This document shows positions 1 through 8,561 of a stretch of DNA of 64,000 bases, piece by piece. The notes beneath the pieces were generated by a model, which saw only the letters and a list, made by a program, of their open reading frames with translations, searched no databases and was not told the DNA's origin. The stretch lies in assembly GCA_934512105.1 (NCBI GenBank), contig CAKSWQ010000008.1, positions 4,134 to 68,133 of the forward strand, in the 5' to 3' direction. Source of the DNA: an uncultured Faecalibacterium sp. GTDB lineage: Bacteria > Bacillota > Clostridia > Oscillospirales > Ruminococcaceae. A program made the translations under genes and the position numbers. Every line of letters starts with the position of its first letter. The first letter of the stretch is position 1.

Positions 1-1167
1 GAGTACGGTATTCCCATCATCAACAAGCGCATCAGCGTTACCCCCATTGCCATGCTGCTGGGTGCCTGCCCGGAGGCAGACCCCGTAGACTTTGCAAAGA
101 CGCTGGACGCCGCCGGCAAAAAGGTGGGCGTCAACTTTGTGGGCGGCTACAGCGCGCTGGTGCACAAGGGCTTTTCTGCCGGTGACCGCCGCCTGATCGA
201 GTCCATCCCCCGCGCACTGGCCGAGACCGACATCGTGTGCAGCTCGGTGAACATCGGCGCCACCAAGGCCGGTCTGAACATGGACGCCATCAAGCTGATG
301 GGCGAGGCTGTGAAGAAGGCCAGCGAGCTGACCGCCGACCGTCAGTGCATCGGTGCTGCCAAGCTGGTGGTGTTCTGCAACGCCCCGGAGGATAACCCCT
401 TCATGGCCGGTGCTTTCCACGGCCCCGGCGAGCCGGACTGCGAGATCCATGTGGGCGTTTCCGGCCCGGGCGCTGTGCGCGCCGCGCTGGCACGCCTGCC
501 CAAGGATGCCCCCATCGACGAGGTGGCAGAGCTGGTCAAGCGCACCGCCTTCAAGATCACCCGCGTGGGCCAGCTGGTGGCAAATCTTGCCTCCAAGGCA
601 CTGGGCGTGCCCGCCGGCATCATCGACCTTTCTCTGGCTCCCACCCCGGCCATCGGCGACAGCGTGGCCAACATTCTGGAAGAGATGGGTCTGGAGACCT
701 GCGGCTGCTGCGGCACCACCGCCTGCCTTGCCCTGCTGAACGATGCCGTGAAGAAGGGCGGCGTGATGGCCTCCAACCACGTCGGCGGCCTGTCCGGTGC
801 CTTTATCCCGGTCAGCGAGGATGCCGGTATGATCCACGCTGCCGAGATCGGCTGCCTGACCATTGAAAAGCTGGAGGCCATGACCGCCGTCTGCTCTGTG
901 GGCATCGACATGGTCATCATCCCCGGCGACACCACCCCTGCCGTCATCAGCGCCCTGATCGCGGACGAGGCCGCCATTGGCATGGTGAACAGCAAGACCA
1001 CCGCCGTGCGCGTCATCCCCGCCATCGGCCGCAAGGCCGGTGAGGTGCTGGACTTCGGCGGCCTGCTGGGCTATGGCCCCATCATGCCGGTGAACAGCCA
1101 CGACCCCTCGGTGTTCATCAACCGCGGCGGCCGCCTGCCCGCACCCATGCAGTCTTTGAAGAACTAA
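1..1167 (+). CDS. PFL family protein (UPF0210/DUF711), 3' part
   Basis: The reading frame is open from the first base, so the gene starts to the left of the window; about 388 residues are visible of a family that is usually near 450. The sequence is rich in Gly and Ala, with a conserved GCCGTTAC stretch and a C-terminal segment ending [12 protein letters not shown], which I recognise as the UPF0210/DUF711 family related in name to pyruvate formate-lyase-like proteins. The biochemical role of this family is not established; it is often paired with an ACT-domain protein, which would lie outside the window. A strong terminator follows at once, so this is the last gene of its transcript. Confidence 0.85.
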   Translation, partial: EYGIPIINKRISVTPIAMLLGACPEADPVDFAKTLDAAGKKVGVNFVGGYSALVHKGFSAGDRRLIESIPRALAETDIVCSSVNIGATKAGLNMDAIKLMGEAVKKASELTADRQCIGAAKLVVFCNAPEDNPFMAGAFHGPGEPDCEIHVGVSGPGAVRAALARLPKDAPIDEVAELVKRTAFKITRVGQLVANLASKALGVPAGIIDLSLAPTPAIGDSVANILEEMGLETCGCCGTTACLALLNDAVKKGGVMASNHVGGLSGAFIPVSEDAGMIHAAEIGCLTIEKLEAMTAVCSVGIDMVIIPGDTTPAVISALIADEAAIGMVNSKTTAVRVIPAIGRKAGEVLDFGGLLGYGPIMPVNSHDPSVFINRGGRLPAPMQSLKN

Positions 1168-1170
1168 CAT

Positions 1171-1219
1171 AAACCCTCTCCGTCATTGCTGCGCAATGAC
1201 GGAGAGGGTTTATTTTTTT
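1171..1219 (+). terminator. Rho-independent terminator after the PFL-family gene
   Basis: A long perfect stem (AAACCCTCTCCGTCATTG against its complement, loop CTGCG-like) starts five bases after the stop codon and is followed by a run of seven T. It cleanly separates the PFL gene from spoIIR. Confidence 0.93.
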
Positions 1220-1279
1220 GTATAACCCCGCTGCAGCAGACCCATCCTCTGGTTATCATTTCCAGAAGAGGGGTTTTTT

Positions 1280-1915
1280 ATGCTTCGCTGGTTTTCAAAA
1301 CCGCTTTCCGTCCGGCAGATGCGGCTGCTGTGCGCCAGTGTGCTGGCGGGCTTTGTGCTGTGCGGCGCTTTGCAGGGGCTGTGCTGGAGCCGCACCCAGC
1401 TGGATGCCGGGGCAGCGCTGTGCGCCGACACCCTGCGGCTGCACATCCGGGCATCCAGCGATGCCGTGGCCGACCAGAGTGCCAAGCTCCGGGTGCGGGA
1501 CGCGGTGCTGACCGTGATGCAGCAGTGCCCGGCGCACAGCGCACCGGAGGCGCGGGCATGGGCGGCAGGGCGGCTTTTGCAGTTCCAGCTGGCGGCGCAG
1601 CGGGCGCTGGCCGCGCAGGGCATCCGCGCCCCGGTGCGGGTGTATCTTGTGAATATGTACTTCCCCGCCCGGCGCTACCCCACCGGTCAGCTGCCCGCCG
1701 GGCGGTACGATGCGGTGCGCATCGACATTGGCAGCGGCGGCGGGCGCAACTGGTGGTGTGTGCTGTACCCGGGACTGTGCAGCTTTGCGCAGGGCGGCTA
1801 CGCCCTGCCTGCGGAAAACGACCTTGTCTGCGGGCAGTACATCCTGCGGTTCCGGCTGGTGGACTGGGCGCACCGGCTGACTGCCCGACGGCAGACGGTG
1901 CTGCTTGCGGGGTGA
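1280..1915 (+). CDS. spoIIR: Stage II sporulation protein R (SpoIIR)
   Basis: SpoIIR is the secreted forespore signal that triggers processing of pro-sigma-E by SpoIIGA in the mother cell. The 211-residue product has an N-terminal hydrophobic segment (about residues 15-35), the family signature LHIRASSDAVADQSAKLRVRD (in part) and a C-terminal part with YDAVRIDIGSGGGRNWWCV, all typical of SpoIIR. The start is the ATG at 1280 with AGAGGGG seven bases upstream. Length agrees with the family. It stands alone after a terminator. If the organism is Faecalibacterium-like, which is generally described as non-sporulating, retention of an intact spoIIR is notable. Confidence 0.9.
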   Translation: MLRWFSKPLSVRQMRLLCASVLAGFVLCGALQGLCWSRTQLDAGAALCADTLRLHIRASSDAVADQSAKLRVRDAVLTVMQQCPAHSAPEARAWAAGRLLQFQLAAQRALAAQGIRAPVRVYLVNMYFPARRYPTGQLPAGRYDAVRIDIGSGGGRNWWCVLYPGLCSFAQGGYALPAENDLVCGQYILRFRLVDWAHRLTARRQTVLLAG

Positions 1916-1964
1916 CGCCGCGCCCCGCCGGAGCATAGCATGGAGGGAAAGGAGGGATCCCTCT

Positions 1965-2435
1965 ATGGCGATTCCCGGTTATTATTCCCTGCTCCAGCGC
2001 GGTTCCTCCGGGCCGGACGTGGCACTTGTGCAGACGTGGCTCAACGGTGTGCGCGATGAGTGCACATGGTACGATGCGCTGAAGGCGGACGGCAAGTTCG
2101 GCGTCGGCACCCAGCGTGCCGTGCAGGAGTTTCAGTTGAAGAACAAGATGAACATGGACGGCAAGGTGGGACAGAACACATGGAACGTGCTCTACACCCG
2201 CTACACCGCAAAGCATGGGCTGAAAGTGCCCTACCCCGGCATCGTGCTGCGCACCGGCTCCTCCGGCGGCACGGTGCGTCTGGTGCAGCAAAAGCTCAAC
2301 TCTCTGGGCGAGCGGCTGAAGGATGACGGCAAGTACGGTGCAGCCACCGCTGCCGCCGTGCAGCGGTTCCAGCGGCACAACGGTCTGACGGCAGACGGCA
2401 GCGTGGGCTGCGCCACTTGGGAAAAGATGTTCTGA
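1965..2435 (+). CDS. Peptidoglycan-binding domain protein (two PG_binding_1 repeats)
   Basis: The 156-residue product consists almost wholly of two repeats of the PG_binding_1 fold (about residues 8-75 and 80-155). Each has the pattern LxxGSSGxxVxxVQxxLN...DGKFG/DGKYG...AVQxFQ...G.VGxxTW, characteristic of cell-wall-binding modules. No catalytic domain and no clear signal peptide is present, so export is uncertain. The start chosen is the ATG at 1965, because AAAGGAGG lies just upstream; an upstream in-frame extension overlaps the end of spoIIR and reads as low-quality protein. It may act with a wall hydrolase encoded elsewhere or in the spore wall, given its position 50 bases after spoIIR. 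Confidence 0.85.
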   Translation: MAIPGYYSLLQRGSSGPDVALVQTWLNGVRDECTWYDALKADGKFGVGTQRAVQEFQLKNKMNMDGKVGQNTWNVLYTRYTAKHGLKVPYPGIVLRTGSSGGTVRLVQQKLNSLGERLKDDGKYGAATAAAVQRFQRHNGLTADGSVGCATWEKMF

Positions 2436-2438
2436 CCT

Positions 2439-2571
2439 AACCCCTTCAGTCGCCTGCAGCGACAGCTTCCCCAAGGGGACGCCTTGCCGGATATCGGAAG
2501 GTTTTCCGGCGCTGCGAAAGCCTCCCCCTTGGGGGAGGTGGCTTGACGCGCAGCGGCAAGGCGGAAGGGGT
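2439..2571. repeat. Palindromic intergenic repeat, family A copy 1
   Basis: The element starts AACCCCTTCAGTCG and ends GGCGGAAGGGGTGT, so its ends are inverted repeats. Inside are further paired blocks (CTTCCCCAAGGGGACG and CCTCCCCCTTGGGGGAGG). The same architecture returns in at least six other intergenic gaps of this window. No coding potential is seen. Confidence 0.75.
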
Positions 2572-2580
2572 GTCCCCCTG

Positions 2581-2616
2581 CACCTGCATTGTTTCCAGAC
2601 ATTGCAGGTGCTTTTT
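2581..2616 (+). terminator. Hairpin with T-rich tail before sbcD
   Basis: CACCTGCA and TGCAGGTG form an 8-bp stem around a 14-base loop, followed by CTTTTTCTGTTCT. It probably ends transcription from the spoIIR/peptidoglycan-binding gene side before the sbcD promoter. Confidence 0.6.
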
Positions 2617-2629
2617 CTGTTCTCCTTGG

Positions 2630-2659
2630 TTGCGCGTGCGGCGCTGGCTGCGCTATAAT
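2630..2659 (+). promoter_or_regulatory. Candidate sigma-A promoter for sbcDC
   Basis: A perfect -10 hexamer TATAAT (2654-2659) lies 18 bases after a weak -35 TTGCGC (2630-2635), about 35 bases upstream of the sbcD start codon. Confidence 0.6.
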
Positions 2660-2694
2660 AGGGCAAAGCGTTTTTTGAAAGGCGGTGTTCCTGT

Positions 2695-3837
2695 TTGCGT
2701 TTTCTGCATTTGTCCGACCTGCATCTGGGCAAGCGGGTGTGCGAGTTTTCCATGCTGGAAGAGCAGCGGTATATTCTGGAACAAATTCTGGCCCTGCTGG
2801 ATGAGACGCCCGTGGATGGCGTGCTGCTGGCCGGGGACCTTTACGACAAGCCCGTTCCCCCTGCCGAAGCGGTGCGGCTGCTGGACTGGTTTTTGACCCA
2901 GCTGGCGGCGCGGAAGCTGCCGGTGTTCGCCATCAGCGGCAACCACGATTCTGCCGACCGGGTGGCCTTTGGCTCTGCCCTGCTGGCCGACAGCCGGGTC
3001 TACGTCAGCCCGGTGTTCACCGGCGCGCCGCAGCCCATCCCCTTGCAGGACGCCCACGGCACGGTGGATGTGTACTTACTGCCCTTTTTAAAGCCCGCCA
3101 TGGTGCGGCACGTCTGGCCGGACGAGCCCATTGAGAGCTACAACGACGCCCTTGCCTGCGTGCTGCGGCACTGCGCCCCGGACCCCGGCCACCGCAGCGT
3201 GCTGGTGGCGCACCAGTTCGTGGCGGGTGCTGCCGCCTGCGAGAGCGAGGAGCCCTCGGTGGGCGGGGTGGACAGCGTGGACGCCGCCCTGTTCGATGCC
3301 TTTGACTATGTGGCGCTGGGGCATCTGCACAGCCCGCAGAAGGTGGGGCGGGAGACCCTGCGCTACTGCGGCACGCCGCTGAAGTATTCCTTCTCGGAGG
3401 CGGGGCAGCAGAAAAGTGTCACCTTTGTGGAGCTGGGCACGAAGGGCGATGCACACATCACCACCGCGCCCCTGACCCCCCGGCACGAGCTGCGCGGGCT
3501 GCGGGGCAGCTACATGGAACTGACCGACCGCAGCCGCTACGAAGGCACCGCCGTGGACGATTACCTGTATATCACCCTGACCGATGAGCAGGACGTGCCG
3601 GACGCGCTGGCGCGGCTGCGAGTCATCTACCCCAATCTGATGCAGCTGGATTACGACAACCAGCGCACCCGCCAGCAGCAGGAGATCAGCGCCCCGGAGC
3701 GCACCGAAAGCATTTCCCCGCTGGAGCATCTGGCGGTCTTTTACCAGCTGCAAAATAACCAGCCCCTGACCGCCGAGCAGACGGCGTTCTGTCAGGAACT
3801 GATCGAGGAGATCTGGAAGGAGGGCGACGCTGTATGA
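2695..3837 (+). CDS. sbcD: Nuclease SbcCD subunit D
   Basis: SbcD is the metallophosphoesterase (Mre11-like) subunit of SbcCD, which cleaves hairpins and processes double-strand ends in the cytoplasm. The 380-residue product begins MRFLHLSDLHLGK, and carries GDLYDKP, SGNHDSADR and GHLHSPQ, the successive metal-binding motifs of calcineurin-like phosphoesterases. The start codon is TTG at 2695, supported by family alignment at the N-terminus and a GAAAGGCGG site upstream. It overlaps sbcC by four bases (ATGA), so the two subunits are translationally coupled. Confidence 0.95.
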   Translation: MRFLHLSDLHLGKRVCEFSMLEEQRYILEQILALLDETPVDGVLLAGDLYDKPVPPAEAVRLLDWFLTQLAARKLPVFAISGNHDSADRVAFGSALLADSRVYVSPVFTGAPQPIPLQDAHGTVDVYLLPFLKPAMVRHVWPDEPIESYNDALACVLRHCAPDPGHRSVLVAHQFVAGAAACESEEPSVGGVDSVDAALFDAFDYVALGHLHSPQKVGRETLRYCGTPLKYSFSEAGQQKSVTFVELGTKGDAHITTAPLTPRHELRGLRGSYMELTDRSRYEGTAVDDYLYITLTDEQDVPDALARLRVIYPNLMQLDYDNQRTRQQQEISAPERTESISPLEHLAVFYQLQNNQPLTAEQTAFCQELIEEIWKEGDAV

Positions 3838-6638
3838 GACCGCTGCGACTGACCCTTTCGGCCTTTGGCCCCTATGCCGCCGAGACCACCCTTGACCTTG
3901 AAAAGCTGGGCAAAGGCGGGCTGTACCTCATTACCGGCGACACCGGTGCGGGCAAGACCACCCTTTTTGATGCCATCACCTACGCGCTGTACGATCATTC
4001 CAGCAGCGGCATCCGGGAGGGCTCCATGCTGCGCTGCAAGTACGCAGACGACAAGACCCCCACCTTTGTGGAGCTGGAATTTGAGGTGCACGGTGTGCGC
4101 TACACGGTGCGCCGCAACCCGGAGTATCAGCGCCCCAAGGCCCGGGGCGAGGGCATGACCACTGAAAAGGCGGATGCCACCCTGACCTACCCGGACGACC
4201 GCCCGCCGGTGACCAAGGCAAAAGACGTGACCGCCGCTGTGCAGGAGATCATCGGGCTGGATTACAACCAGTTCTCCCAGATCGTGCTCATCGCGCAGGG
4301 GCAGTTCACAAAGCTGCTCAACGCCTCTACCGAGGAGCGCAGCCGCATCTTCCGCAAGCTGTTCCGCACCCAGCGCTATGCCCAGCTGCAGGAGCGTTTG
4401 CAGGCCGAAGCCGCCGCGCTGAACCAGCAGCGCACCGCCCAGAACGCCAAACTGGACAGCCTGCTGTCCGGGCTGCAATTCACCCCGGAGGGCCCGGATG
4501 CCGAGGCGCTGCGCGCCCTGTGCGCCCAGACCGTGCCGGAAACGGCGCTTGCCTTACTGGACGCTCTGACCGCCCGGCAGGCTGCGGCGCTGGAAGAAGC
4601 CAGCACCGCCCTGCAAACCACCGAAGCACAGCTGGACACGGTGCAGCAGCAGCTGGGTGCCGCCGCACAGGCGCAGCGGCTGGCGCAGCAGCTGGCTGCC
4701 CGGCAGGCAGAGCTTGCCTCCGCAAAGCCCGCACTGGACGCCGCCCGCGCCGAAGCCGACCGTCACGCCGGGGACGCCGCGCAGCTGGATGCCCTGACCG
4801 CGCAGGTGACGCAGGCGCAGAGCGCTCTTGCGGCCTATGACGCGCTGGACGCCCTCTGCCGCCAGCAGGCCGAAGCGCGGGACACTGCCCGACTGGCAGC
4901 AGCGCAGGCGCAAAAGCGGCGCACCCAGCTGGACAGCCTGAACGCTGTCCTTGCCGCCGCTGAGACTGACCTTGCTGCGCTGGCAGACGCGGACACCCGG
5001 CTGCTGACCCTGCAAACCCGCAGCGCCCAGCTGGCACAGCGCGGCGAAGCGCTGGCAAAACTGGAACAGCGCCTTGCGGACTGCCAGCGGCAGACCAAGG
5101 CTGCGCACAAAGCGCAGGAGAGTTACCGCGCCGCTGCCGCCGCGCAGGACGATGCCCGCGCCCGGCGGGACGCGCTGGAACGGGCGTTTCTGGACGCACA
5201 GGCCGGGCTGCTTGCCGAGAGCCTGACCGAGGGTATGCCCTGCCCGGTGTGCGGCAGCACCCATCACCCCGCCCGCGCCCTGCTGCCCCATACTGCGCCC
5301 ACACAGGCGCAGGTAGAAGCCGCACGGCAGTCCGCTGCCGCCGCCGACCGGCAGGCGCAAAGCGCCAGCGCTGCCGCCCAGAGCGCCCTTGCCGCTGCCA
5401 ATGAAGCAAAAATCTCCCTCCGGCGGGATGCTGAGACCCTGCTGCCGGAGCGCTTTACCGCCCCGGAGGGCACGGTGCCCCTCACCTTTGCCCTGATGAG
5501 CAATGTTCTGGCCGAGGAAACCGCCGCTTTGCAGACGGAACAGGCAGACTGTGCCGCCCGGTGCCGACAGGCTGAGGCCGACTGCCGCCGCAAAGCGCAG
5601 CTGGAAGCCGACCGGCAGGCCAAGACCCGCCAACGCCCGGCGCTGGAACAGGCCGCTGCCGAGGCCGACCGCAGTGCCGCCGCCCAGAACGCAAGTGCTG
5701 ACGCGCTGGAAGGGCAGATCGCAGAGCGGCGCGCCGCCCTGCCCTACCCCCGGCGCGCGGACGCACAGGCGGCGCTGGACAAGCTGGAAGCCGACCGCCG
5801 CGCCCTGCGCACCGGCATGGACACGGCGCAGCGCCGCCTGAAGCAGGCCGAGCAGGCCGTTGCCGCTGCCGAAGCTGCCGTAGAGGCGCTGACCGCACAG
5901 CAGACCGCCGCCCAAAAGGAGCTGCCTGCCCGCAGCGCCGAGGAGCTGACCGCACAGCAGACAGAACTGACCGCCGCGCGGGAGGCTTTGCGCAGCCGGG
6001 AAAAGCAGCTTTCGGCACAACTGCTGCCCAACCGCAAAACGGCAGCGCAGTACCGCGCCGCCGCCGAGGCGCGGCAGGCGCTGGAAAACCGTTGGCAGTG
6101 GGTCAGCGCACTGGCTGCCACGGCGGGCGGCACCCTGACCAGCAAGCAGAAGATCCGCCTCGAAGCCTACATCCAGATGAACTATCTGGACCGCATCCTG
6201 CGCTACGCCAATACCCGGCTGATGCAGATGACCGCCGGGCAGTACGAGCTGGAGCGCATCGGCGCAGAGAACCAGCGCAGCCAGTCCGGGCTGGACCTTG
6301 GCGTCATCGACCACTACAACGGCACCCGCCGCAGCGTAAAGACCCTTTCCGGCGGCGAAAGCTTCAAGGCCTCGCTGGCGCTGGCGCTGGGCCTTTCGGA
6401 CGAGGTGCAGAGCAGCGCCGGGGGCATCCGGCTGGATACTCTGTTCCTCGATGAGGGCTTCGGCTCGCTGGACGAGGAGTCGCTGGAACTGGCTATCCGG
6501 GTGCTTTCCGGCCTGACCGAGGGCGACCGGCTGGTGGGCATCATCTCCCATGTGGGGGCCCTCAAGGACCGCATTGACCGGCAGGTGGTGGTGCACAAGG
6601 CACGCACCGGCGGCTCTACCGTAGAGCTGCGGGTGTAA
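3834..6638 (+). CDS. sbcC: Nuclease SbcCD subunit C (Rad50-like ATPase)
   Basis: The 934-residue SMC-like ATPase partners SbcD. Walker A (GDTGAGKTT, about residues 36-44) is followed by a very long Ala/Gln/Glu-rich coiled coil. A central CPVCGSTHHP (about residue 470) matches the Rad50 zinc-hook CxxC. The C-terminal part has the ABC signature TLSGGESFKASLALALG and Walker B LFLDEGFGSLDEE. Length is near the family norm. The start ATG lies inside the sbcD stop overlap. The extreme Ala/GC richness generates several long spurious antisense frames across the gene. Confidence 0.95.
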   Translation: MRPLRLTLSAFGPYAAETTLDLEKLGKGGLYLITGDTGAGKTTLFDAITYALYDHSSSGIREGSMLRCKYADDKTPTFVELEFEVHGVRYTVRRNPEYQRPKARGEGMTTEKADATLTYPDDRPPVTKAKDVTAAVQEIIGLDYNQFSQIVLIAQGQFTKLLNASTEERSRIFRKLFRTQRYAQLQERLQAEAAALNQQRTAQNAKLDSLLSGLQFTPEGPDAEALRALCAQTVPETALALLDALTARQAAALEEASTALQTTEAQLDTVQQQLGAAAQAQRLAQQLAARQAELASAKPALDAARAEADRHAGDAAQLDALTAQVTQAQSALAAYDALDALCRQQAEARDTARLAAAQAQKRRTQLDSLNAVLAAAETDLAALADADTRLLTLQTRSAQLAQRGEALAKLEQRLADCQRQTKAAHKAQESYRAAAAAQDDARARRDALERAFLDAQAGLLAESLTEGMPCPVCGSTHHPARALLPHTAPTQAQVEAARQSAAAADRQAQSASAAAQSALAAANEAKISLRRDAETLLPERFTAPEGTVPLTFALMSNVLAEETAALQTEQADCAARCRQAEADCRRKAQLEADRQAKTRQRPALEQAAAEADRSAAAQNASADALEGQIAERRAALPYPRRADAQAALDKLEADRRALRTGMDTAQRRLKQAEQAVAAAEAAVEALTAQQTAAQKELPARSAEELTAQQTELTAAREALRSREKQLSAQLLPNRKTAAQYRAAAEARQALENRWQWVSALAATAGGTLTSKQKIRLEAYIQMNYLDRILRYANTRLMQMTAGQYELERIGAENQRSQSGLDLGVIDHYNGTRRSVKTLSGGESFKASLALALGLSDEVQSSAGGIRLDTLFLDEGFGSLDEESLELAIRVLSGLTEGDRLVGIISHVGALKDRIDRQVVVHKARTGGSTVELRV

Positions 6639-6679
6639 AACGCCGTCGGCGGGGCACACTAGGGGCGGAGGTGATTTTG

Positions 6680-7081
6680 ATGAACTCTCTGGAACCCTTC
6701 ATCCGCCGTGAACTGGAAAACCAGCCCGGCACCGCTGCCGCCCCGCAGGCAACCAGCACCCGCAATGCCCCGCCGCTGGGCAGTATGCCCCTGCAGCCCC
6801 CGGCTGCGCCGGACACGCCCGGCACCCAGCTGCCCCCGCCGGAACTGCCGCAGCCGGAAAAGCCCGGCGTCCCCATGACAGACGGCACCCCCATGGCCTG
6901 CCGCCAGAAGAATGCCGCCGCCTTTCTGGCCGGGGACGTGCAGACCAGCGTGATGGCGCACTACGCGCCCGAACTGTTCAGCACAAAGCAGAAGCTGCAC
7001 AGCCGCCAGCCCGCCTCGGACGAGGACACCGCCGCCGTTTTGGAGCTGGTAGAATGGCGCGAGGACGCCCCTTACGGCTGA
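6680..7081 (+). CDS. Hypothetical proline-rich small protein
   Basis: I do not recognise this 133-residue protein. Residues 1-15 are helical-looking (MNSLEPFIRRELENQ), residues 16-75 are a low-complexity Pro/Ala/Thr linker, and the C-terminal 50 residues are a more ordinary sequence (CRQKNAAAFLAGDVQTSVMA and onward). The ATG at 6680 is preferred over an upstream GTG (6671) because the site GGAGGTGAT precedes it at the right distance. It follows sbcC by about 40 bases and may share its transcript. No signal peptide or membrane segment is seen. Confidence 0.6.
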   Translation: MNSLEPFIRRELENQPGTAAAPQATSTRNAPPLGSMPLQPPAAPDTPGTQLPPPELPQPEKPGVPMTDGTPMACRQKNAAAFLAGDVQTSVMAHYAPELFSTKQKLHSRQPASDEDTAAVLELVEWREDAPYG

Positions 7082-7119
7082 TTGTTACAAAATTTTTTTA
7101 AAATATTTCAGTTTACCAG

Positions 7120-7148
7120 TTGAAATCTCGCCGCACTTCCCTTATTAT
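7120..7148 (+). promoter_or_regulatory. Sigma-A type promoter for the YdbC-like gene
   Basis: TTGAAA (7120-7125) and TATTAT (7143-7148) are separated by 17 bases in an AT-rich gap after the preceding gene, 35 bases upstream of the start codon. Confidence 0.75.
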
Positions 7149-7182
7149 GGTAGCATACAAACATAAAGGCAGGTTTTGCAAT

Positions 7183-7404
7183 ATGGCAGAGATCAAATAC
7201 GAAGTTGTCCAGCGTGTAGCCGTGCTGAGCCAGCGTCCCCGCGGCTGGGAGCGTCAGCTGAACCTTATCAGCTGGAACGACGGCGAGCCCAAGTACGACA
7301 TCCGCGACTGGTCCCCGGACGGCACCCGCATGGGCAAGGGCATCTCCCTGAGCCACGACGAGCTGGCCATCCTCAAGGGCATTCTGGAGGACATGGAGCT
7401 GTGA
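7183..7404 (+). CDS. YdbC/PC4-like single-strand nucleic-acid-binding protein
   Basis: The 73-residue product resembles YdbC of Lactococcus, a bacterial relative of the eukaryotic coactivator PC4 that binds single-stranded DNA. Diagnostic parts are the central LNLISWNDGEPKYDIRDWSPD and MGKGISLSHDE, matching the PC4 beta-sheet and final helix. The start ATG at 7183 gives the expected family length; upstream in-frame sequence is promoter. Its stop codon overlaps the GTG start of the HD-domain gene, suggesting a linked role in nucleic acid or nucleotide metabolism. The precise function is not known. Confidence 0.8.
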   Translation: MAEIKYEVVQRVAVLSQRPRGWERQLNLISWNDGEPKYDIRDWSPDGTRMGKGISLSHDELAILKGILEDMEL

Positions 7405-7988
7405 GCGGGGGCGACCGCGCAGAGTTTCTGGACGTCTGGCAGCGAAACGTCACCCGCCCGGGCAGCGAAAAGCTGCTGGACTGGCTGGACAAAAAGACGG
7501 ATTTTTTCACCGCACCGGCCTCCACCCGTTTTCACGGTGCCTGTGAGGGCGGGCTGTGCATGCACAGCCTGAACGTCTACCATGCACTGCACGACAGCTT
7601 TTTCACCGAGGGCGAAAGCGAGGAAAGCTACGCCATCTGTGCCCTGCTGCACGATCTGTGCAAGGCCAACTACTACAAGCTGGGCACCCGCAACGTGAAG
7701 AATGAGGCCACCGGACAGTGGGAAAAAGCGCCCTTTTACAGTGTGGATGATCTGTTTCCCTACGGTCACGGCGAAAAGAGCGTGTTCCTCATTGAGCGGT
7801 TCATGAAGCTGAAGGTAGAGGAAGCGGTTGCCATCCGCTGGCACATGGGCGGCTTTGACGATGCTGCCCGGGGCGGCTGTTTTGCCATCTCGGAAGCATA
7901 CGACAAGTACCCGCTGGCGGTCAAGCTGCACATCGCAGACCTGCAGGCTACCTATCTGATGGAGCACCGCACCAGCAATATGCGCTGA
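7401..7988 (+). CDS. HD-domain phosphohydrolase
   Basis: The 195-residue protein contains an HD-type metal-dependent phosphohydrolase pattern: a first His in LCMHSLNVYHAL, the paired His-Asp in CALLHDLCKANYY, and later conserved Asp/His residues (YGHGEKS, IRWHMGG, LHIADLQATYL). HD enzymes of this kind hydrolyse nucleotides or related phosphoesters; the substrate cannot be told. The start is GTG at 7401, overlapping the YdbC-like stop (GTGA), with GGAGG-like bases upstream. The overlap indicates translational coupling with the PC4-like gene. Confidence 0.8.
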   Translation: MSGGDRAEFLDVWQRNVTRPGSEKLLDWLDKKTDFFTAPASTRFHGACEGGLCMHSLNVYHALHDSFFTEGESEESYAICALLHDLCKANYYKLGTRNVKNEATGQWEKAPFYSVDDLFPYGHGEKSVFLIERFMKLKVEEAVAIRWHMGGFDDAARGGCFAISEAYDKYPLAVKLHIADLQATYLMEHRTSNMR

Positions 7989-7996
7989 ATAAACTA

Positions 7997-8035
7997 AACA
8001 GGCGGCTGTACAGCATTTTGTACAGCCGCCTGTTT
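7997..8035 (+). terminator. Rho-independent terminator after the HD gene
   Basis: A 16-bp perfect stem (AACAGGCGGCTGTACA with its complement) is followed by a short T run. Confidence 0.88.
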
Positions 8036-8059
8036 TGCTATGAAAACACTCAACAAAGG

Positions 8060-8093
8060 CAATGTCGGGCAGTCTGTGGACTGCCCGACATTG
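8060..8093 (-). terminator. Hairpin terminator for the DUF3842 transcript
   Basis: A perfect 15-bp stem CAATGTCGGGCAGTC with loop TGTG lies 40 bases beyond the DUF3842 stop. Its T tract on the minus strand is interrupted, so termination strength is uncertain. Confidence 0.6.
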
Positions 8094-8133
8094 TATTTTA
8101 AAGTCTTCTATTTTGCTGCAAAAGCAGCGTTCT

Positions 8134-8553
8134 TCAGCAGCCTTCCCCGGCGCAGAGGGCTTTCACCTTCTGCACGGCGGCAGCTACAAGGCTGCCGATG
8201 GGCTGGTCGGGCACGCCGACAATGTAGTTTTCGCAGTGATTCACCGGGATCAGCACCCGGGTGGCGCTGCTCTGGCACACCGCCGTGGCCATGGCGGGGG
8301 TGATCTCTCCCAGCAGCGCGTCTGCAATGACGATGCCGATGGGCCCCACGATGATATCCGCATTGCGGCAGTTCACCACCACAGCGTTCTCCCCGGTGGC
8401 GGCGCGCTGCGCCCCGGCCTTGTGCATGGCCTGTGCGGCGACACTGTTGGTGCCCACGGCTACCAGCCGGATGTCCGGGCACTGGGCGCTGAGAGCAGCC
8501 ACCAGCTGGCGGCCCAGTCCCCCGCCCTGCCCGTCAATGACAAGCACATTCAT
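8134..8553 (-). CDS. DUF3842 family protein
   Basis: The 139-residue protein begins MNVLVIDGQGGGLGRQL, a Rossmann-like nucleotide-binding start, and contains VVNCRNADIIVGPIGIVIAD, both typical of DUF3842. No function is established for this family. It starts eight bases after the stop of the M20 dipeptidase and is probably co-transcribed with it; GAGGT precedes the ATG. Confidence 0.8.
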   Translation of the reverse strand: MNVLVIDGQGGGLGRQLVAALSAQCPDIRLVAVGTNSVAAQAMHKAGAQRAATGENAVVVNCRNADIIVGPIGIVIADALLGEITPAMATAVCQSSATRVLIPVNHCENYIVGVPDQPIGSLVAAAVQKVKALCAGEGC

Positions 8554-8561
8554 GCTGTACC

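Noticed and set aside
4554..6659. A 701-residue minus-strand frame opposite sbcC
   Set aside because: Arises from the Ala-rich, GC-rich coiled coil of SbcC; Gly/Leu/Gln-rich without domains.
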